Positions 26,903-34,695 of a DNA stretch of 64,000 nt are shown here, piece after piece (within the stretch, counting starts at the first letter, position 1; each line of letters starts with the position of its first letter). The stretch covers positions 248,001 to 312,000 of the forward strand of contig NZ_WNZW01000003.1 in NCBI RefSeq assembly GCF_009725165.1, in the 5' to 3' direction. The notes below the pieces were generated by a model, which was given only the letters and a program-made list of their open reading frames with translations, did not search any database and was not told where the DNA came from. The DNA is from Paenibacillus woosongensis (GTDB taxonomy: Bacteria > Bacillota > Bacilli > Paenibacillales > Paenibacillaceae). Both the position numbers and the translations under genes were made by a program.

Positions 26903-27244
26903 ATGAATAACAACTGGATAAAAGTGGTTATTGCTGCTTTTTTTGAAGTTTTTTGGGTTATTGGATTAAAACATGCACATGACTTTTGGACTTGGACGGG
27001 TACAGTTATTTCTATTATCGTTAGTTTTTATTTAATGATTATGGCTGGCAGAAAACTGCCTGTTGGAACTGTATATGCAGTTTTTGTTGGGCTAGGTACA
27101 GCTGGAACTGTCTTTTCCGATATCGTGTTCTTTGGTGAACCATTTAAATTAGCAAAATTAATTTTAATTGTGGTTTTATTATCAGGGGTAATGGGCTTGA
27201 AATTAGTTACTAATGACAAAGGTCAAGAAGGGATTGAATCTTAA
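26903..27244 (+). CDS. SMR transporter subunit, YkkC-like guanidinium exporter
   Basis: 113 aa, four membrane helices, with the essential Glu in helix 1 ([18 protein letters not shown]), the G-x-W-free variant typical of Gdx/SugE-like proteins, and [17 protein letters not shown] in helix 3. Upstream frame to 26861 lacks a ribosome site; CGGAGG lies before the ATG at 26903. Coupled to the next gene by TAATG. Base composition is clearly more AT-rich than neighbouring genes, suggesting transfer from a lower-GC Bacillus-like source (inference). With the guanidine riboswitch it is most likely half of a heterodimeric guanidinium exporter. Confidence 0.92.
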   Translation: MNNNWIKVVIAAFFEVFWVIGLKHAHDFWTWTGTVISIIVSFYLMIMAGRKLPVGTVYAVFVGLGTAGTVFSDIVFFGEPFKLAKLILIVVLLSGVMGLKLVTNDKGQEGIES

Positions 27245-27558
27245 TGGCGTGGGCTTCCTTGGTCGCAGCAGGTTTGTTTGAAATGTTTGGGGTTTCCATG
27301 ATAAATAAATTGCATAAAGATCGTAACTGGCAGTCAGTAGCGCTGTTAATTCTTGGATTTGGAGCAAGTTTTCTATTTCTTGCTTATGCAATGAAAACCT
27401 TACCTATGGGGACCGCGTATGCAATTTGGACAGGAATTGGCGCATCTGGCGGAGCGATATTAGGAATGTTCCTATATGGCGAGTCAAAGGACTGGAAAAG
27501 AATTTTTTTTATAGCGATGGTATTAGGGGCTGCCATTGGTTTAAAGCTAGTCTCGTAA
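27244..27558 (+). CDS. SMR transporter subunit, YkkD-like guanidinium exporter
   Basis: 104 aa, four helices; helix 1 carries the proton-coupling Glu in AAGLFEMFGVSMINKLH, and YAIWTGIGASGGAILGMFLYGE is the SMR helix 3 signature. The start overlaps the stop of the first subunit by one base (TAATG), giving stoichiometric translation of the heterodimer partner. AT-rich like its partner. Part of the guanidine-I riboswitch operon. Confidence 0.92.
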   Translation: MAWASLVAAGLFEMFGVSMINKLHKDRNWQSVALLILGFGASFLFLAYAMKTLPMGTAYAIWTGIGASGGAILGMFLYGESKDWKRIFFIAMVLGAAIGLKLVS

Positions 27559-27588
27559 AGCATTCAACCCTCCTCATTTAGCGTAAAA

Positions 27589-27630
27589 AAAGCGGCCGGA
27601 CTCCCCACTAGGGAGCTTCGGTCGCTTTAT
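27589..27630. terminator. Bidirectional terminator
   Basis: AAAGCG-CCG-CTCCC pairs with GGGAG-CGG-CGCTTT with two mismatches. The minus strand has seven T residues after the stem, so it is strongest for the leftward DUF4062 operon; the plus strand has TTTATTT for the SMR pair. Confidence 0.82.
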
Positions 27631-27647
27631 TTGCGTATTGAACCGGG

Positions 27648-27839
27648 TCAGACCCGTTTGGTTGCTTCGCTGAACCGGTCTTTGATCCGTTTGCTATTGC
27701 GTTTCATTGCGGTTCGCTGTTCGCGCAATATTTGCGAGGAGCTCTTCTTGGAAGGAGCGAACAACAGCGCTTCCTTAGGCTGGGTGCCTATAGCTTCGGT
27801 AACTTTTCCGTTCTTCGAGACGAATACTCCGGTGCTCAC
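27648..27839 (-). CDS. Small basic protein coupled to the DUF4062 gene
   Basis: 63 aa, very basic in its second half (SQILREQRTAMKRNSKRIKD). It starts with GTG overlapping the stop of the DUF4062 gene (GTGA), and GGAGGGATG lies nine bases upstream inside that gene, which is a good ribosome site. The shared terminator follows. No homologue recognised; the tight coupling suggests that it works with the DUF4062 protein. Confidence 0.65.
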   Translation of the reverse strand: MSTGVFVSKNGKVTEAIGTQPKEALLFAPSKKSSSQILREQRTAMKRNSKRIKDRFSEATKRV

Positions 27840-28990
27840 GACTGCATCCCTCCTAGAATCAGCTTGATAAATTCGATCATCAAAGGATTTTTACTAATTA
27901 TAGCATCGTTTGCGGCTTCTTTGTAGTGGATGAATTTCTTATAATCCCAATCCGGGTCGGCCGGAAAATGAAGGGTCAGTACTAAGTTACCCGTTCGAAT
28001 GCAATAATAAAACATGTTCTTTGACGCTTTGAAAAATACCTGCTCCTCTTGATCACCCATATGATACGTAAGCACGTTGTAGGAGCTATGATCGTCGAGC
28101 TTGTAGCAAGCTGCCCCTGCCGCGCTGCCTACCTTGGCAACTAACCGGAGATAATCATCCTCCTGCCGATATAAGGTAGCCGCGCAGCAATCTCCGTAAA
28201 ACCCAACGGTCTCTGCAACATAGGAGCCGTAGCTGTGCTCAATGCGGCCGCCGGCCATCCGCGACTTGATGATCTCCAGAAATTCCTCGCTTTGCTGCAG
28301 GCCCGTAATTTCGAGCTGCGGGATAAGCTGGTACAGCAAATCGACCGCCTCGTCGAACTGCTCAAGCCTGATGCTAGTCTGCTCAATGGATTGTTCCAGG
28401 GGCAGGAGCAGCGAACCGCGGCGGAGCAAATCACTGAAATAAGCCTTCCAGTCGATCGGTACGCCCAGCGACAAATCGTCGATGTATATTTTGCGGAGGG
28501 TCATGTCGTATAGAAAGTACCATACATAAGGCTCAACGTTGGAAGGGATGGTATGATTTGCGCTAAGGAAATCCATAATATGTAATGGGGAAGGGAAACG
28601 TTCCTCGTCATTAATGTATTGGTCGATAAACTGGTCGATCAGCGGTTTGATTATGGTGAAAAAAACGGATTTGATCTCCGTATCCGCAAATACGAGAATA
28701 AGCTTGCCCTGCTCATGCGCCTTGATAAATTCCATATGCGTTACCGTTATTCCGGACGGAGCATTGTAAGTTCCCGACTTGCTCCCCAGGAACAGCAAAT
28801 AAATATCGCATGCCTCAACCGCTTCAAGGCATTTCTTAATTGAATCGATATGGGCTGGCCAAGGCCCCAGATTTTCCTCCCACATCAGAGGATCATGACC
28901 GAGGGATACCAGCTCGCGAAAAGCAGCTCGGCGAAGCGGTTTCAGGCCATCCTCATTTACGGAGCTAATGAACACTGTAGTTCTCGCCAC
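27836..28990 (-). CDS. DUF4062 protein with a GAF-like C-terminal region
   Basis: 384 aa, soluble. Residues 1-110 fit DUF4062: TTVFISSVNEDGLKPLRRAA, LGHDPLMWEE, CDIYLLFLGSKSGTY and the SGITVTHMEFIKAHEQGK strand, a Rossmann-like nucleotide-binding fold related to TIR and SLOG domains and often fused to STAND NTPases. Here there is no NTPase; the C-terminal 150 residues (VAETVGFYGDCCAATLYRQED through NLVLTLHFPAD) look like a GAF-type sensor (inference). GTG start at 28990 with AAGGGGTGA upstream. It may be a signalling or defence component; no known defence gene is adjacent. Confidence 0.75.
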   Translation of the reverse strand: MARTTVFISSVNEDGLKPLRRAAFRELVSLGHDPLMWEENLGPWPAHIDSIKKCLEAVEACDIYLLFLGSKSGTYNAPSGITVTHMEFIKAHEQGKLILVFADTEIKSVFFTIIKPLIDQFIDQYINDEERFPSPLHIMDFLSANHTIPSNVEPYVWYFLYDMTLRKIYIDDLSLGVPIDWKAYFSDLLRRGSLLLPLEQSIEQTSIRLEQFDEAVDLLYQLIPQLEITGLQQSEEFLEIIKSRMAGGRIEHSYGSYVAETVGFYGDCCAATLYRQEDDYLRLVAKVGSAAGAACYKLDDHSSYNVLTYHMGDQEEQVFFKASKNMFYYCIRTGNLVLTLHFPADPDWDYKKFIHYKEAANDAIISKNPLMIEFIKLILGGMQS

Positions 28991-29184
28991 GCCAGTGAGT
29001 CACCCCTTCAAGTTGGGTTTTATTCCCATTATATATGAGTTGGATGGGAATAGATAGCGTCGTTTTAGGATAAATGGGTTAAGTAATTGTTCCTATTGCA
29101 TTTGTTTTTTTCATCATGTAATATATAAAACAGTGTTACTAAATAAAAGTAAGTAAATATTCAAAAGATAAGGAGAATTCCAGC

Positions 29185-29781
29185 ATGAGTCAATTTTTGG
29201 ACGAAATCAAAGTAAGACGCAGTGTGTACGCTATTAGCAAGGAAGAGGTTATTTCGGATCAACGTGTAGAAGAAATCGTTGCCGAGGCAGTACTGCACAC
29301 GCCGTCATCCTTCAACTCGCAAAGCGCGCGCGTAGTCGTTCTGTTCGGTGAGCAGCACGACAAGCTGTGGGATATTACGAAAGAAACGCTGAGAGCAATC
29401 GTACCGGCAGACAGCTTCGGACCGACCGAAGAGAAGATGGCTGCATTCCGCAGCGGGCGCGGCACGGTACTCTTCTTTGAGGATCAAGAAGTCATTCAAG
29501 GGCTTCAAGAGCAATTCGCGCTGTACAAAGACAATTTCCCCGTGTGGTCTGAGCAATCTTCGGGCATGCTGCAATTCGTAATATGGACAGCCCTGGCTAA
29601 CGAAGGCGTTGGCGCTTCGCTGCAGCACTATAATCCGCTGATCGACGAGAAGGTTCAGCAGGAATGGAACATTCCGGCTTCCTGGAAGCTGATCGCGCAA
29701 ATGCCGTTTGGCAAACCAGTAGCCGAGCCGGGAGAGAAGCCATTCAATCCGATTGAAAGCCGTTTGAAAGTATTTAAGTAA
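29185..29781 (+). CDS. Nitroreductase family protein (YdfN/HBN1-like)
   Basis: 198 aa FMN-dependent NAD(P)H oxidoreductase. RRSVYAISKEEVISDQRVEEI is the N-terminal FMN contact, TPSSFNSQSARVVVL the second, and GASLQHYNPLIDEKV plus MPFGKPVAEPGEKPF the last, as in the short nitroreductases related to yeast Hbn1/Frm2 and B. subtilis YdfN, which respond to quinone or nitro-aromatic stress in Bacillus. TAAGGAG precedes the ATG. Monocistronic. Confidence 0.92.
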   Translation: MSQFLDEIKVRRSVYAISKEEVISDQRVEEIVAEAVLHTPSSFNSQSARVVVLFGEQHDKLWDITKETLRAIVPADSFGPTEEKMAAFRSGRGTVLFFEDQEVIQGLQEQFALYKDNFPVWSEQSSGMLQFVIWTALANEGVGASLQHYNPLIDEKVQQEWNIPASWKLIAQMPFGKPVAEPGEKPFNPIESRLKVFK

Positions 29782-29796
29782 TCGCACTGTAAACAT

Positions 29797-29833
29797 AAAA
29801 AGGGAAGGCATCCTGAAGATGCTTTCCCTTTTT
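29797..29833. terminator. Bidirectional terminator
   Basis: AAAAAGGGAA-GCATC pairs with GATGC-TTCCCTTTTT; T runs on both strands serve the nitroreductase gene and the converging SgrR-like gene. Confidence 0.9.
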
Positions 29834-29844
29834 CTTGCACTCCG

Positions 29845-31668
29845 TTATTCGTCGCAATCACATATTGGCGAGGTCAGCCAGATATCCTTGAAGTCCATCC
29901 AGCCCAGGCGGTTAATGCCGATTCCGCGGATGGAGGGGTGGACATAAGTATTGATTTTGCGGTGAACGAGAAACAAAAATTGAGCCTCGTCCTGCAGCCG
30001 GAACTCGATTTGCTGAAAAAGAGCACTGCGCGCCTCGATCGAGGCCGTCGCCAAAATTTCCTCGGCAATCCCAAATATCCATCTGCGCAAATTGTGCTCC
30101 ATGTGGTTATAAATAAAACTCTGGCTTTGAAGGTAAGTTTCCAACTGGCATACCTCGTCATCCGCGAAGGCAAGGCAGGTCAATATGCAGTCGGCTTCCG
30201 CGCCAATGCCTTCGTCACTACACTCACTGACCGTAACATAATTTATACGGACATTTATACCGACTGAAGCGCATTGCTCCGCAAACCAGCTGGCATCCTC
30301 GCTCTGATGAAGGGTCGTAATCAGGTCAAGCGGGGTTCCGTCATAGCCGGATTCCTGAAGCAGCTGCAGGGCGGCGTCCCGGTCATACCGGAATGCGCTG
30401 CTGGCGAGGCGTTCCTCGCGGGGCAAGAAACCTCGGGCAGGAGCTCCTCGCTCCACATCTTGAATCAGCTGCCTTCGGTCGATAATCAGATTCACGGCCT
30501 GGCGGAACGACAAGGACTGCTGCGGGCCTGGTTTGTTGCGGTTCCAGCTAATCAGGCTGCAGTTCTTCCCCAGGCTTTCGATTTGGTTCCAATCCTTCTC
30601 CGGCTTGCTTGGAAACCGTGCCTCGTTGTCGATAAGCTTCTCCCATCTCAGCCTGGAAGAACCGGGGATCTCTTCGGGAAGGATGACGATGTTCACCGCA
30701 TCCAGGTAGGCCCTTCCTAGGAAATACTCGGTGTTCACGGAAAGGTTGATGAGGTTCGAACTCCAATGGGTCAGCCGAAAAGCTCCTGTGCCGATAGGCA
30801 TCCTCCAGAATTTCTCTTCATCCTCGCTGACCAAATCTGCGGGCAAAATCGCCGCGCATGCGGAGCAGAGCATACGCGGGAGCAGCCAATTGGGCTGCTT
30901 CAGAACGATTTTGACCGTAATCGGGTTCAGCGCCTCGACGCGGTCCATTGTAAAAAGCAGCCATTCGTTCATTGAGCGATTCCGAAGCCGATTAAAGGTA
31001 AATACGACGTCATGAGCAGTCAACTCGCGTTTATGGTGGAAACGCACGCCTTTTCGGAGGTGAAAAACCCACTGTGTTCCATCATCATTGCTCTCCCAAT
31101 GATGGGCGAGCATCGGTACGACCTTCGAATTTTCATCGGATTCGTATTGCACGAGCCGATCGAATATTTGTCGTGCGAGATGGGCGTCAAAGCTATGGAA
31201 CAGATTGGCGGGATCAAGCGTCAGCGGGGCGCGGTATACCGGCAAGCGGAACAAATCGATGCAGCCTGCTGAATTGGAATTTTCCTCTTCGCTGTAGCCA
31301 AACTGGCCATTGAGCCACTTCATGAACTGATCGAGAACCACCTGGTCCTCCTCATACTGATTCAGCACCTCAAACGCGGTCCGGTATTCGCTTTTGTCGG
31401 CCAGGCGCTGTGCATACTGAAGAAGAAACTCGTCTCGCGGAACGCGGAACTCGATCCGCGAGCGGTTGCCGCGTCCTCGTCCAGGGTGCCATACAATGAG
31501 CTCTTCCTCTTCGAGCTTGCGGACGATCAGCTTGACATTCCTCTCTGTGCAATGAAACAGCTTGGTCAATTCGTTTAAAGTGACTTCCTTGTCCATGACA
31601 GAGCCAGCCGGGACATCCCTCGCGATATATTCATTCAATAATGCCAAATAGCGTTCTTCTGTTAGCAT
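29845..31668 (-). CDS. SgrR-type regulator: N-terminal HTH plus solute-binding domain
   Basis: 607 aa. Residues 1-110 are a winged helix DNA-binding domain of the SgrR_N type (VTLNELTKLFHCTERNVKLI, then EEELIVWHPGRGRGNRSRIEF). From residue 150 it is a SBP_bac_5 oligopeptide-binding-protein fold without signal peptide (QIFDRLVQYE, MLAHHWESNDDGTQWVFHLR, RKGVRFHHKRELTAHDVVF). Such proteins sense small ligands and control transport genes; in Bacillales they commonly sit beside MFS genes, which is not so here. ATG start at 31668. The final residues contain a CDCDE tail. Confidence 0.9.
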   Translation of the reverse strand: MLTEERYLALLNEYIARDVPAGSVMDKEVTLNELTKLFHCTERNVKLIVRKLEEEELIVWHPGRGRGNRSRIEFRVPRDEFLLQYAQRLADKSEYRTAFEVLNQYEEDQVVLDQFMKWLNGQFGYSEEENSNSAGCIDLFRLPVYRAPLTLDPANLFHSFDAHLARQIFDRLVQYESDENSKVVPMLAHHWESNDDGTQWVFHLRKGVRFHHKRELTAHDVVFTFNRLRNRSMNEWLLFTMDRVEALNPITVKIVLKQPNWLLPRMLCSACAAILPADLVSEDEEKFWRMPIGTGAFRLTHWSSNLINLSVNTEYFLGRAYLDAVNIVILPEEIPGSSRLRWEKLIDNEARFPSKPEKDWNQIESLGKNCSLISWNRNKPGPQQSLSFRQAVNLIIDRRQLIQDVERGAPARGFLPREERLASSAFRYDRDAALQLLQESGYDGTPLDLITTLHQSEDASWFAEQCASVGINVRINYVTVSECSDEGIGAEADCILTCLAFADDEVCQLETYLQSQSFIYNHMEHNLRRWIFGIAEEILATASIEARSALFQQIEFRLQDEAQFLFLVHRKINTYVHPSIRGIGINRLGWMDFKDIWLTSPICDCDE

Positions 31669-31814
31669 AAAAATACCACCTCATTGCGGTATAAATTGGG
31701 CTTGTTCCTCTAAAAGGGGAATTACTTGTTCAATAGTGTACTCTTTTTCTTCCTGATTTTGAAGCAGATAATGGAAATATATATAAAGGGTCCAAAAGTA
31801 AGGGGTGGGAGAGA

Positions 31815-31988
31815 ATGTACACAGAGGAGTTATATCGCTTAGAAAGAGATCTGAAGTTGTTTCATCATCATCCACAGCAATACAGAGTGAATGAGGAAGG
31901 CAGAATCGTTGGATTGAAGAGGCGGCCAATGAAGAGGAGGGCAGCACTTCGCTTGCTGCGTTCTTTCGCCAGCTTGGTGAAATTCTAA
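31815..31988 (+). CDS. Small basic protein, 57 aa
   Basis: Begins MYTEELYRLERDLKLFHHHP after GGGTGGGAG and ends with a strongly basic helix (RRPMKRRAALRLLRSFASL). The stop is in the first base pairs of a perfect terminator hairpin, which supports a real transcription unit. An antisense ORF at 31681-31947 has no ribosome site. Function unknown. Confidence 0.65.
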   Translation: MYTEELYRLERDLKLFHHHPQQYRVNEEGRIVGLKRRPMKRRAALRLLRSFASLVKF

Positions 31989-32018
31989 GGCGACGACGGG
32001 GAAACCCCGTCGTCGCCT
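31988..32018 (+). terminator. Terminator of the 57-aa gene
   Basis: AGGCGACGACGGGG, AAA loop, CCCCGTCGTCGCCT: a perfect 14-bp stem, followed by CGTCTTTG. Confidence 0.85.
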
Positions 32019-32064
32019 CGTCTTTGTTTGATATAGAAATCGGTAAAAGATGAAGATGATAACC

Positions 32065-33039
32065 TCAAGCGAGCGCCTTGCGGAATTCTTCCGTTAAAAG
32101 GGGAACTACCTCGAATAAGTCACCGACGATCCCGTAATCCGCTATTCTGAAGATCGGGGCTTCCGGGTCTTTATTGATGGCGATAATGATCCGGGAGTGG
32201 CTCATGCCCGCTAAATGCTGGATGGCACCGCTTATTCCGCACGCGATGTAAATTTGCGGCGTGACGACTTTGCCGGTTTGGCCGATTTGCAGCGCGTAAT
32301 CGCAGTATCCGGCATCACATGCTCCGCGGGAAGCGCCGACTGCTCCGCCCAGCACCTCGGCAAGCTGTTCGAGCGGCTTAAAGCCTTCCGCGCTCTTCAC
32401 GCCGCGGCCGCCGGAGACGACGATTTGCGCTTCGGCCAAATCGACGCGCCCCGACGCTTTGGTAATGACATCTTTAATTATAGTTCTAAGATTGACGGGA
32501 GCTGTGTAAGCATGCTGAATAATTTCCCCAGGGGAGCCTGCTTCCGCGGCGGGGGGGATGTTGTTGGGCCGTACAGTGATAATATGCGGACCGTTGATGA
32601 ATCGCTTCTGCTCGAAGGCTTTACCCGCATAAACAGGCCGTGTAAAAAGAAGCTCGGAGCCGTTTCTGTGTATGGCTGTCACATCGGAGATTTGCCCGGC
32701 CTGAAAATGGGCGGCCAGCATGGGGGCGAGATCCCGTCCCATCGCAGTATGGCCAAGGACAATGGCGCAGGGCTCCAAGGACTCCAGCACGGGAATGATG
32801 GCGGAGCAAAATGTTTCGGCTAAATAATGCTCCAAATCAGGATGATCCAAGACATGCACTTGACCGGATACGTATCGGGACAGCTGGCTGGCTGGCTCGG
32901 ACAAATTATGCCCAAGAAGCAAGGCGGAGATCGTATCGCCTTCTTCGGCGGTGAGCCGTGCCGCTTCGATCGCCTCCAGGCAGACCTGGCGGAGCTGCCC
33001 GCTGCGCACCTCCGCGATGACCACATAATGTTTGCTCAT
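32065..33039 (-). CDS. etfA: Electron transfer flavoprotein alpha subunit
   Basis: 324 aa. Accepts electrons from acyl-CoA dehydrogenase with EtfB and passes them to the quinone pool. The C-terminal FAD domain shows [54 protein letters not shown] and [23 protein letters not shown] at 33039 after GGGAGGAAT. The gene lies 21 bases downstream of etfB and is last in the fadR-etfB-etfA unit. Confidence 0.96.
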   Translation of the reverse strand: MSKHYVVIAEVRSGQLRQVCLEAIEAARLTAEEGDTISALLLGHNLSEPASQLSRYVSGQVHVLDHPDLEHYLAETFCSAIIPVLESLEPCAIVLGHTAMGRDLAPMLAAHFQAGQISDVTAIHRNGSELLFTRPVYAGKAFEQKRFINGPHIITVRPNNIPPAAEAGSPGEIIQHAYTAPVNLRTIIKDVITKASGRVDLAEAQIVVSGGRGVKSAEGFKPLEQLAEVLGGAVGASRGACDAGYCDYALQIGQTGKVVTPQIYIACGISGAIQHLAGMSHSRIIIAINKDPEAPIFRIADYGIVGDLFEVVPLLTEEFRKALA

Positions 33040-33060
33040 CGATATTCCTCCCTTGGGTTA

Positions 33061-33828
33061 TTAAATCGCTTTGGCATCGGAACGCAGCAGGGATACCAGC
33101 TGTGCGGCCTGTTCCTTCAGCTCGCCCTGCAGAATTTGTCCGGCCTGTCTCTGTGGAGGCAGAGAGAGGGAGATTCGCTCCGTGCGGGGGGCGATTTCCG
33201 CATCCGACAAGCCTAGCTCACTTAGTCCAAGCTGGTGAAAAGGCTTCTTCTTCGCTTTCATAATTCCGGGCAGGGAAGGGTAGCGGGGCTCGTTCAATCC
33301 TTGCTGCGCCGTAAACAGGGCAGGCAGGGCAACCTCGATCGTCTCGGTGTCTCCTTCCGCATCCCGGAGCACCATTGCCTTGCCGTCAGCGATATCCAGC
33401 TTTGTGACCGAGGAGACATGGGGAAGATTGAGCAGCCGAGCCAAACGGACGGCGACTTGCCCCGACCCCTGATCCACGGAAAAATTGCCGCCGAGCACAA
33501 CATCGGCGGTTACTTTGTACAAATACGCGGCGAGCACGACTGATAGGCTATATTCGTCTGAAGGAATTCGCTCATCCGAGATCAGCACCGCCTCATCTGC
33601 GCCCATGGCCAGGGCGGTTCGCAGCGCCTCGGCAGACCTTTGCGGGCCAACGGAAACAACCGTGACCTGGCCGCCGTGCAGCTCCTTCAGGCGAAGCGCC
33701 TCTTCTACCGCATACTCATCGTAAGGATTAATGATGAACTTGACGCCATCCTCGGAGATTTCCCCGTCTTGAATCACGATTTTCTCTTCGGTATCGAAGG
33801 TTTGCTTCAAAAGCACGAAAATGTTCAT
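33061..33828 (-). CDS. etfB: Electron transfer flavoprotein beta subunit
   Basis: 255 aa. AMP-binding partner of EtfA. Typical sections are INPYDEYAVEEALRLKE, ALAMGADEAVLISDE, VLGGNFSVDQGSGQV and LPALFTAQQGLNEPRYPSLP, followed by MKAKKKP. ATG after GGAGGAGAT. It follows the TetR gene by about 93 bases on the minus strand. Confidence 0.96.
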   Translation of the reverse strand: MNIFVLLKQTFDTEEKIVIQDGEISEDGVKFIINPYDEYAVEEALRLKELHGGQVTVVSVGPQRSAEALRTALAMGADEAVLISDERIPSDEYSLSVVLAAYLYKVTADVVLGGNFSVDQGSGQVAVRLARLLNLPHVSSVTKLDIADGKAMVLRDAEGDTETIEVALPALFTAQQGLNEPRYPSLPGIMKAKKKPFHQLGLSELGLSDAEIAPRTERISLSLPPQRQAGQILQGELKEQAAQLVSLLRSDAKAI

Positions 33829-33921
33829 ACCGTATCTCCTCCTTCACATGAATGACCGCGTTATTGATATACGTACTTTCCGCCTTTGTCGCCAGATATC
33901 CCAAGCCGAAGCCAGTCTACG

Positions 33922-34506
33922 CTACGAACTCAGGGCCTTGAGGAAGAAATCGACCGTCTTGTCAACCTGGGCGGAGAGGGAATATTTCCTTCCGGAAATA
34001 AGCCACGAGGTCACGACCTCGTCCATTGCGCCGAAGATCAGGTGGCGCGTAAGCTTGGGATCAAGCTCGGGACGGAACGATTTCTCATGAATCCCCTTCT
34101 GTACAATATGCTCGATCAGCTGAATATAGGGCTTCACGGATAAGCCAATCGCCTTGCGCAGCTCAATGGAGCTCTGCCGGAGCTCGATTTGGGTAACGTA
34201 GGCGAGATCGACGTTGTTCTCCAGTTCGGTGAAGTGGATCTCGCATACTTTGCGCAGCGCCTGCTCCGCCGTATCGGTCTCCTGAATGCTGCTGTTGAAT
34301 CTGTCGACCAGCTTGCCCAGACGATCCTCAAACAAAGAGATAAGGATATCTTCCTTCTTCTTGAAATATAAATAAATCGTACCGTCCGCTACTCCGGCCT
34401 CCTTCGCGATTTTGGACACCTGAGAACCGTGAAACCCATTCTCGGCAATGACTTTCTGCGCCGCATCCAAAATCATTTCAAATTTTTCCTGTTTTCTACT
34501 TGTCAT
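33922..34506 (-). CDS. fadR: TetR-family regulator, FadR type
   Basis: 194 aa. N-terminal HTH: FEMILDAAQKVIAENGFHGS, VSKIAKEAGVADGTIYLYFK, then KKEDILISLFEDRLGKL, very like B. subtilis FadR, which represses fad genes until long-chain acyl-CoA binds. The C-terminal TetR_C domain contains TQIELRQSSIELRKAIG. It is first in the minus-strand unit with etfBA and faces fadF. A FadR-like palindrome lies 35 bases upstream of its start, so autoregulation and control of the divergent genes are both likely. Confidence 0.9.
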   Translation of the reverse strand: MTSRKQEKFEMILDAAQKVIAENGFHGSQVSKIAKEAGVADGTIYLYFKKKEDILISLFEDRLGKLVDRFNSSIQETDTAEQALRKVCEIHFTELENNVDLAYVTQIELRQSSIELRKAIGLSVKPYIQLIEHIVQKGIHEKSFRPELDPKLTRHLIFGAMDEVVTSWLISGRKYSLSAQVDKTVDFFLKALSS

Positions 34507-34540
34507 CAGGTCACCTCAATGCTAATATTTAAACCAACTG

Positions 34541-34558
34541 AATGAATGCTCATTCATT
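34541..34558. promoter_or_regulatory. FadR-box-like palindrome
   Basis: AATGAATG-CT-CATTCATT, flanked by TG, matches the Bacillus FadR box TGAATGANTNNTCATTCA. It lies immediately downstream of the -10 of the minus-strand promoter, so a bound repressor would block fadR-etfBA; the divergent fadF start is 138 bases to the right. Confidence 0.82.
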
Positions 34559-34567
34559 TTTGATTTT

Positions 34568-34596
34568 ATCTTAGGGGAAATGATGGGAAAAGTCAA
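34568..34596 (-). promoter_or_regulatory. Promoter of fadR-etfB-etfA
   Basis: On the minus strand TTGACT (34596-34591), a 17-base spacer and TAAGAT (34573-34568). The start point would fall inside or just before the FadR-like palindrome. A second partial half-site (TTCGTTCA) lies at about 34604-34611. Confidence 0.65.
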
Positions 34597-34695
34597 TGTT
34601 TGTTCGTTCATCGTCGAGAAGTCCAGTCGGTTGTAAACGCTATCTAAAGCTTGTCGTCTTAGTTTGACCACTACGGTAGAAAGGACGGAAAGCAT

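Noticed and set aside
26659-26913. 83-codon frames on both strands
   Set aside because: They lie inside the guanidine-I riboswitch and terminator, whose hairpins explain the sequence.
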